From the NCBI GenBank assembly GCA_036736205.1, contig DAINMX010000213.1:1-11583 (forward strand): a stretch of DNA of 11,583 nt, given 5' to 3'. This DNA is from XYA12-FULL-58-9 sp001798605 (lineage in GTDB: Bacteria > Myxococcota > XYA12-FULL-58-9). The stretch's first letter is position 1. Every line of letters begins with the position of its first letter. This document shows, in pieces, positions 7,703-11,583 of this stretch. The translations under genes were made by a program, and so were the position numbers. A model generated the notes under the pieces. That model did no database searches, was not told where the DNA came from, and saw nothing but the letters and a program-made list of their open reading frames with translations.

Positions 7703-7723
7703 TCATTGGCTCCTTTCTTTGGG

Positions 7724-7823
7724 NNNNNNNNNNNNNNNNNNNNNNNNNNNNNNNNNNNNNNNNNNNNNNNNNNNNNNNNNNNNNNNNNNNNNNNNNNNNN
7801 NNNNNNNNNNNNNNNNNNNNNNN
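7724..7823. other. Assembly gap, 100 N
   Basis: Exactly 100 N. It removes the end of the Met-rich lipoprotein gene and whatever stood between it and pyruvate kinase; only 21 bases before the pyruvate kinase start are known. The true length, and hence any operon link, is unknown. Confidence 0.98.
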
Positions 7824-8225
7824 GCCGCCTTGGCCGCCCATCATGTCCTCGCCGCGCATGCGATGCCACATCATGCCCGTACGGCCGCGGTGCATGTCAT
7901 ACATCTTGGCCATTTTCCTCACGCGCGTGCGGAGATCGACAACGTCACCTGCATCCGTTGTGAAGGTGAGCGCAACCCCCTTTTCCGTGTCGTCAACCGT
8001 GACGTCCGCCCCTTCCGCTCCCATGGGGCAGCCCGCACGAAGCTGGTCCATCATGTTGCCGCCGTTGCCAGCCATGCTGCTCGGCATGGTTGGGGCCATC
8101 TGTTGCTCCTGTGCAGTAGATGTCGCAGCTAACTCTGACGGAGTCGCGTCTGTGTTGCACGACCAGAGCGCCGAACTGATGAGTGCGGTCGTAAGAGCCG
8201 CAAGGGTGAATGGCATTCGTTTCAT
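7824..8225 (-). CDS. Met/His-rich exported lipoprotein, likely metal-binding (C-terminus in gap)
   Basis: 134 residues are visible before the gap. MKRM plus a hydrophobic stretch leads to a lipobox with Cys23 (ALWSC), then a Thr/Ala/Gln-rich linker. The mature part has clustered Met (43, 47, 51, 58, 59), a single Cys66 in AGCPMGAEG, a compact segment (about 72-106, DVTVDDTEKGVALTFTT) and a tail with Met105, Met108, Met111, His112, Met118, Met119, His121, Met123, Met128 and Met129. Met/His clusters of this kind bind Cu+/Ag+ in periplasmic copper proteins; that role is inferred here. AAGGAG stands 8 bases before the ATG. The 45-bp element found before the copper ATPase is also found before this gene, which supports a shared metal response. 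It does not match a named copper chaperone that I can recall. Confidence 0.75.
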
Positions 8226-8264
8226 TGGGTCTCTCCTTGGTAGTTGTTACAGGCAGCCCTTTAG

Positions 8265-8281
8265 GTTACGACGAATGTAAC
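8265..8281. promoter_or_regulatory. GTTAC-N7-GTAAC inverted repeat in the leader of the Met-rich lipoprotein gene
   Basis: Perfect 5-bp arms (8265-8269 and 8277-8281) flank seven bases, and another GTTAC lies at 8246-8250. The same pentamers make up the palindromes upstream of the sigma-54 promoter at 11485. It overlaps the edge of the 45-bp element. It may be an operator of the neighbouring response regulator, or chance. Confidence 0.3.
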
Positions 8282-8325
8282 GACTATTAGGAAGTTCCAA
8301 CGCCAATCGTCGTAAATCACGACAT
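8281..8325 (-). promoter_or_regulatory. Copy 2 of the 45-bp shared upstream element (Met-rich lipoprotein gene)
   Basis: Partner of 1820-1864, 55 bp before the lipoprotein start codon. Here the palindrome GTCGT-GATTT-ACGAC is perfect (8309-8323). Minus-strand order: palindrome, GATTGGCGTT, then GGAACTTCCTAATAGTCG, with CGTCG 7 bp further on. GGAACTT resembles the -35 box of ECF sigma factors, and the spacing to CGTCG is the same in both copies, though longer than usual for such promoters. The gap 8226-8363 holds this element, the GTTAC repeat and a ribosome site. Confidence 0.7.
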
Positions 8326-8363
8326 GTCAATCAAGTCGTCATGGCCTCGCCACGAGAAGGAGA

Positions 8364-9761
8364 TCACCGCTCCGCCTTGAAGTCATCCGACCGTACCCCG
8401 AAGCGCTTGAGCAGACGATGGAGGCTCTCCCTCTCGACGCCGGCGCGTTCCGCTGCACGGGTTACGTTGCCCTCGAACTCCCGCATCAGTGCAAGTAGGT
8501 AGTCGCGAGAGAAACGATCGCGCGCCATCTCCAGCGCATCCTTGTAGGCCAGCTTGACCAGCGCCTCTATCGGCACGCTGCTCGCCTGGGTCTCGCGCAG
8601 CTCGGCCGGCAGGTCGCGGGCGTCGATCTCGGGCCCCGCGGCAACAGCGACCGCCCGCTCGACGGCGTTCTCGAGCTCGCGAACATTTCCGGGCCAACGG
8701 TAGCCGCTGAGCACGCGCAAGGCCTCGGGGGTCACTCCCATCAGGGTGCGCTTGAAGGACCGAGCATACTTGTCGAGGAAATGTGCTGCCAGCAGCGGGA
8801 TATCCTCCCGACGTTCGTTGAGCGACGGCATCCGCACTGGAAAGACGTGCAGGCGGTAATAGAGGTCTTCCCGGAAGCGCCCGGTCTGGAGCTCGGCCTT
8901 GAGGTCCCTGTGGGTCGCGGCGACGACGCGGACATCGACTTTTGTGGGGGTGTTGTCACCCACGCGGCGGATCTCACCTTCCTGCAGCGCGCGGTTGAGC
9001 TTGACTTGAACCGCGAGGGGCAGCTCACCCACCTCGTCGAGGAAGAGGGTGCCGCCGGCAGCCTCCTCGAAGAGACCCTGCTTCGCTCCTACCGCTCCGG
9101 TGAACGCGCCTCGTGCGTGGCCGAACAGCTCGCTCTCGACCAGCTCCGCGGGCAGGGCTCCACAATTGATCGGAACGAAGCGTCGATCTCTTCTCGCGCT
9201 CTGGTAGTGGATGGCACGCGCCGCAAGCTCCTTGCCCGTGCCAGTCTCACCGGTGATGAGTACGGTAATGTCGAGCCCCGCGGCCTGTTCGAGGAGCCGA
9301 TACACGTCCTGCATTGCCCGGCTCTTGCCGACGATGTTGTGAAAGGAGTGAAGGGACTGTAGCTCCTTGCGGAGATTGGTGGCCTGCTCCTTCAGCCGCT
9401 TGCGCTCGAGCGCACGGGTCACGGTGAGCACTGCAGCGTCGGGATCGAATGGCTTCTGCAGGTAGTCGTACGCGCCCTGCTTCATCGCCAGGACGGCGTC
9501 GTTGACCGTTGCGTACGCCGTCATCATCACGACCTCGGTGTCCGGTTGCCGCCGCTTCACGGCCTTCAGCACCTCAAGGCCATCCGCACCGGGCATCTTG
9601 AGATCCGTGACCACCACGTCGAAATCCTGAGCTTCCACCAGGGAGAGCGCTCGTCCACCGTCGGCGGCTGTGGTCAACTCGCAGTCGTCGCCGAGGATCT
9701 TGGCGAACAGCTTCAGCATGTTCTCCTTGTCGTCCACAACAAGGATGCGCGCCCGAGTCAT
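8364..9761 (-). CDS. Sigma-54-dependent response regulator (NtrC/ZraR family)
   Basis: A 465-residue transcription activator with three domains. The receiver (residues 5-118) has acidic Asp10/Asp11, phosphorylated Asp53 (VVVTDLKMPG), switch Thr81 and Lys103. The AAA+ domain (about 140-375) has Walker A GETGTGKE (171-178), an intact sigma-54 contact loop GAFTGA (218-223), Walker B GTLFLDEVGE (237-246) and RFREDLYYRL. The C-terminal Fis-type helix-turn-helix is at about 430-454 (GNVTRAAERAGVERESLHRLLKR). The ATG at 9761 overlaps the kinase stop in ATGA and has AGGAGG 6 bases before it, so the two are translationally coupled; an upstream in-frame start at 9794 is less likely. Likely target: the sigma-54 promoter before the divergent gene at 11543. 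The signal is not known; metal stress is suggested by context only. Confidence 0.95.
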   Translation of the reverse strand: MTRARILVVDDKENMLKLFAKILGDDCELTTAADGGRALSLVEAQDFDVVVTDLKMPGADGLEVLKAVKRRQPDTEVVMMTAYATVNDAVLAMKQGAYDYLQKPFDPDAAVLTVTRALERKRLKEQATNLRKELQSLHSFHNIVGKSRAMQDVYRLLEQAAGLDITVLITGETGTGKELAARAIHYQSARRDRRFVPINCGALPAELVESELFGHARGAFTGAVGAKQGLFEEAAGGTLFLDEVGELPLAVQVKLNRALQEGEIRRVGDNTPTKVDVRVVAATHRDLKAELQTGRFREDLYYRLHVFPVRMPSLNERREDIPLLAAHFLDKYARSFKRTLMGVTPEALRVLSGYRWPGNVRELENAVERAVAVAAGPEIDARDLPAELRETQASSVPIEALVKLAYKDALEMARDRFSRDYLLALMREFEGNVTRAAERAGVERESLHRLLKRFGVRSDDFKAER

Positions 9762-11260
9762 GTTGTTCCTCCTCGGGGCGGATGCGGCAGACACAGGACG
9801 AGCCGGGCTCCGCGCTCGGGCGTTTCGGCCGTAAGGTCCCCACCGTGCGCCCGTGCAATGGCGCGCGACACCGCGAGGCCAAGTCCGGTGCCGCGCTGTT
9901 TGGTGGTGAAGAACGGCTCGAACAGGCGCTCACGAACACCGTCCGGCAGTCCCGGCCCGCTGTCGTTCACCGCGAGCTCGGTCCGATCGTCATGGTCGAC
10001 GATCCGGATGTCGACGCGGCCCTCTGAATGGGCGGCCTCGACCGCGTTCTTCACGAGATTGAAGACAACCTGACGTAGCTTGAGGGGGTCGCCTGGCACA
10101 GAGGACTCTCCCTCGACGTTGATGGAGATAGCCTTGGCCTGCTCCGAGTCCGCCAACCTCGCCACCACATCATCGGCGAGCTCGCGCAAGTCCACGAGGT
10201 GGCTGCCCCGTTTGATCGGCCGTGACAGGTCAAGCAGGCCGTCGACAATCTCCTTGCAACGCAGTGTCTCGGCCTCGATGACCTCGAGGTCCAAGGCGAG
10301 ACCCGCCTCGGCCGTCTTGCCGAGAACTCGTACGTATCCGAGGATGACGCCGAGCGGGTTGTTGATCTCGTGGGCAACGCCTGCGGCGAGCCTGCCGATG
10401 CTCGCCATCTTCTCGTTGAGCAGCCGCTGGCTTTGGTGCTCCTTCACCGAGGCGGCCATTGCGTTGAACTGGCGCGCCAGCGCGCCGAACTCATCCGGCG
10501 ACTCGACATCGATCCGCGTGTCGAGGTCGCCAGCGCCGATCCTCTCCGCTCCCGCCTTGAGCCGCGCGATCGGGCGGGCCACCGAACGGCCAATGACGAT
10601 ACCGGCCACCGCCGCGAGCGCGGGAGCAATCAAGAGAAACAGAATCGCCCACGTGAGCGCCCGTCGTTGAATCTCGGGAACAACAGCCTGAAGCTCGACG
10701 ACAGACTCCGAGAAGCGGCTGGCCAAGTAGCTCGTGTTGTCCTGCGCTATCGCCGCGGAGCTCAGCACCTGGTGATGCTCGTCCTGAACCGCCTTGGTCT
10801 GCCCCGCGAGCACGCCGGGTAAAATCTGGTTCCTAAAGGATGCATCCATGTCGAAAAGCGCTTGCTCGATCCGCGCCACCCATTGCCGCTCGTCGGGTCT
10901 GACTGCGAACCCACGCATCTCGCGGGCGAGAGCCACCGCCTTGTCGCCCGCTCCCTCATAGTATTTCAGGTGGCTGTCGTCGCCGATGATGATCGTGTGC
11001 GCAATGTGGGCGTACTGGTCTCGTACCGCGCTCGCGAGCTCCAGGGACAGTTGCAGCCCCTCGACCCGGTGGCTGGTTTGCCTCAAGGCATCGTGGATTT
11101 GCACAAGGCCGTAAATGGCAACACCGGCGGTCAGCGCGTAGAGGGCGATCAACGCGGCAAAGGCAACAACGAGGCGACGCCCGATACCCACCCACAGGAG
11201 GTTCTTCATTACCGCACCGATGCCAACCCCCTTGGATAGTCCACGCAAGCGATGAGCCAA
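9758..11260 (-). CDS. Membrane sensor histidine kinase (NtrB/ZraS-like), partner of the sigma-54 regulator
   Basis: A 500-residue kinase with this start. TM1 is at about 30-52. A helical periplasmic sensor of roughly 150 residues follows; it contains several His (QYAHIAHTIIIGDDSHLKYYEG and DEHHQV) and resembles a four-helix-bundle sensor. TM2 is at about 202-224 and the HAMP linker at 224-276. The HisKA domain has His297 in GVAHEINNPLG. The ATPase domain has the N-box NLVKNAVEA (Asn401, Asn405), DSGPG (433-437), FEPFFTTK and GTGLGLA (457-463). The start is uncertain: TTG at 11260 has GAGGAG 7 bases upstream; the longest frame begins with GTG at 11302 without a good site; ATG at 11209 also lacks one but begins nearest to TM1. 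It overlaps the regulator by 4 bases. Ligand unknown; the His-containing sensor is compatible with metal but does not prove it. Confidence 0.93.
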   Translation of the reverse strand: MAHRLRGLSKGVGIGAVMKNLLWVGIGRRLVVAFAALIALYALTAGVAIYGLVQIHDALRQTSHRVEGLQLSLELASAVRDQYAHIAHTIIIGDDSHLKYYEGAGDKAVALAREMRGFAVRPDERQWVARIEQALFDMDASFRNQILPGVLAGQTKAVQDEHHQVLSSAAIAQDNTSYLASRFSESVVELQAVVPEIQRRALTWAILFLLIAPALAAVAGIVIGRSVARPIARLKAGAERIGAGDLDTRIDVESPDEFGALARQFNAMAASVKEHQSQRLLNEKMASIGRLAAGVAHEINNPLGVILGYVRVLGKTAEAGLALDLEVIEAETLRCKEIVDGLLDLSRPIKRGSHLVDLRELADDVVARLADSEQAKAISINVEGESSVPGDPLKLRQVVFNLVKNAVEAAHSEGRVDIRIVDHDDRTELAVNDSGPGLPDGVRERLFEPFFTTKQRGTGLGLAVSRAIARAHGGDLTAETPERGARLVLCLPHPPRGGTT

Positions 11261-11327
11261 CTTCAAACTCCTCGAGGCAACGCGGTTTCTTTCGGGCACC
11301 ACGCCTTGAACGTTTCACCCACAATGA

Positions 11328-11355
11328 ACTCGATCTCACGGACTCGATCTCACGG
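11328..11355. repeat. Perfect tandem duplication of a 14-bp unit
   Basis: ACTCGATCTCACGG occurs at 11328-11341 and again at 11342-11355 with no change. It lies between the kinase gene and the GTAAC palindromes. Confidence 0.85.
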
Positions 11356-11362
11356 CTATTGA

Positions 11363-11387
11363 GTAACCCAGAGGGTTACAATGTAAC
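11363..11387. promoter_or_regulatory. Overlapping palindromes, likely upstream activator site for the sigma-54 regulator
   Basis: GTAACCC-AGA-GGGTTAC (11363-11379) is a perfect inverted repeat with 7-bp arms. Its right arm also begins GTTAC-AAT-GTAAC (11375-11387), a second perfect inverted repeat. The site lies about 100-120 bp upstream of the -24 box, the usual distance for NtrC-type enhancers. An AT-rich stretch (11398-11418, AATCAAATTTGTA) lies between site and promoter and resembles an IHF site with one mismatch. It could also serve the divergent kinase operon. Confidence 0.6.
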
Positions 11388-11484
11388 TGGTCGGATCTGG
11401 ATTTTCAATCAAATTTGTAGGTCGCAAGGACACTTCCTCGCTGCAGCCGTCCGAAATTGCTAATCAAACTCGCGAAAATGAAAA

Positions 11485-11501
11485 TTGGCGCGGGGATTGC
11501 T
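11485..11501 (+). promoter_or_regulatory. Sigma-54 promoter (-24/-12) of the divergent gene
   Basis: TTGGCGCGGGGATTGCT matches the consensus TTGGCACGNNNNTTGCW at all key positions except one (GCG for CAC-type middle). GG (11487-11488) and GC (11499-11500) are exactly 10 bases apart. Transcription should start near 11512, giving a leader of about 30 bases before the ATG at 11543. Confidence 0.8.
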
Positions 11502-11542
11502 GGTAAGGCCGGCAGGACAGTTCAATCAGGAGGTTTCTAGCC

Positions 11543-11583
11543 ATGAAAACAACGATCTTGTCACTCATTACGGTTCTCGGTGT
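11543..11583 (+). CDS. Start of an exported protein under sigma-54 control (cut by window edge)
   Basis: Only 13 codons plus two bases are visible: MKTTILSLITVLG, a basic start followed by a hydrophobic run, as in a signal peptide or first membrane helix. AGGAGG stands 9 bases before the ATG. It is the only plus-strand gene, divergent from the kinase-regulator pair and behind a sigma-54 promoter with palindromes. Its function cannot be told from this fragment. Confidence 0.7.
   Translation, partial: MKTTILSLITVLG

Noticed and set aside
7335..8225. Open frame of 296 codons from the Met-rich lipoprotein through the second N gap
   Set aside because: After the gap it overlaps pyruvate kinase out of frame; only the part before the gap (7824-8225) is credible.
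1..11583. tRNA or rRNA genes, CRISPR arrays, insertion sequences, phage or conjugation genes
   Set aside because: No cloverleaf, rRNA core segments, regularly spaced repeats, transposase or integrase motifs were seen on either strand.

Overview
The window is GC-rich bacterial DNA with dense genes, almost all on the minus strand. It carries lipoproteins, a sigma-54 activator and NtrB/NtrC-type signalling, so it comes from a Gram-negative-type bacterium; Myxococcota, Acidobacteriota or a related soil/sediment lineage would fit, but I cannot name a taxon from sequence alone. Two runs of exactly 100 N (6310-6409 and 7724-7823) show that this is a scaffold of three contigs. Gene order across the gaps is therefore an assembly inference.

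Layout, read 3' to 5' on the minus strand. 1-1774 is the N-terminal three quarters of a Cu+/Ag+ P1B-type ATPase with YHS and heavy-metal-binding (HMBD) N-terminal domains. 1927-3015 is a membrane-attached flavodoxin/2x[4Fe-4S] fusion of the EFR1 type. 3192-3674 is a small lipoprotein of unknown function. 3733-4476 is an atypical SDR (NAD(P)-binding) protein. 4647-6309 is a ThDP-dependent 2-keto-acid decarboxylase (pyruvate/indolepyruvate decarboxylase family), cut at its N-terminus by gap 1. 6410-7702 is a pyruvate kinase, cut at its C-terminus by the same gap. 7824-8225 is a Met/His-rich lipoprotein, cut at its C-terminus by gap 2. 8364-9761 and 9758-11260 are a translationally coupled sigma-54-dependent response regulator and its membrane histidine kinase. 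At 11543 a divergent plus-strand gene for an exported protein begins and runs off the window.

The main new signal is regulatory. A 45-bp element (41/45 identical) occurs once upstream of the copper ATPase (1820-1864) and once upstream of the Met-rich lipoprotein (8281-8325), in the same orientation and at nearly the same distance from the start codon (45 and 55 bp). It contains a GTCGT-N5-ACGAC palindrome and a GGAACTT box, with a CGTCG conserved further downstream outside the 45 bp. This suggests a shared, probably metal-responsive, regulon. Separately, the divergent gene at 11543 has a near-consensus -24/-12 sigma-54 promoter (11485-11501) with GTAAC/GTTAC palindromes about 100 bp upstream, the arrangement expected for a target of the adjacent sigma-54 activator.

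Taken together, the ends of the window look like a metal/envelope-stress locus: efflux ATPase, Met-rich lipoprotein, two-component system and divergent exported protein. The middle (pyruvate kinase plus keto-acid decarboxylase, visibly less GC-rich in the decarboxylase) looks like a pyruvate-to-aldehyde fermentation module.
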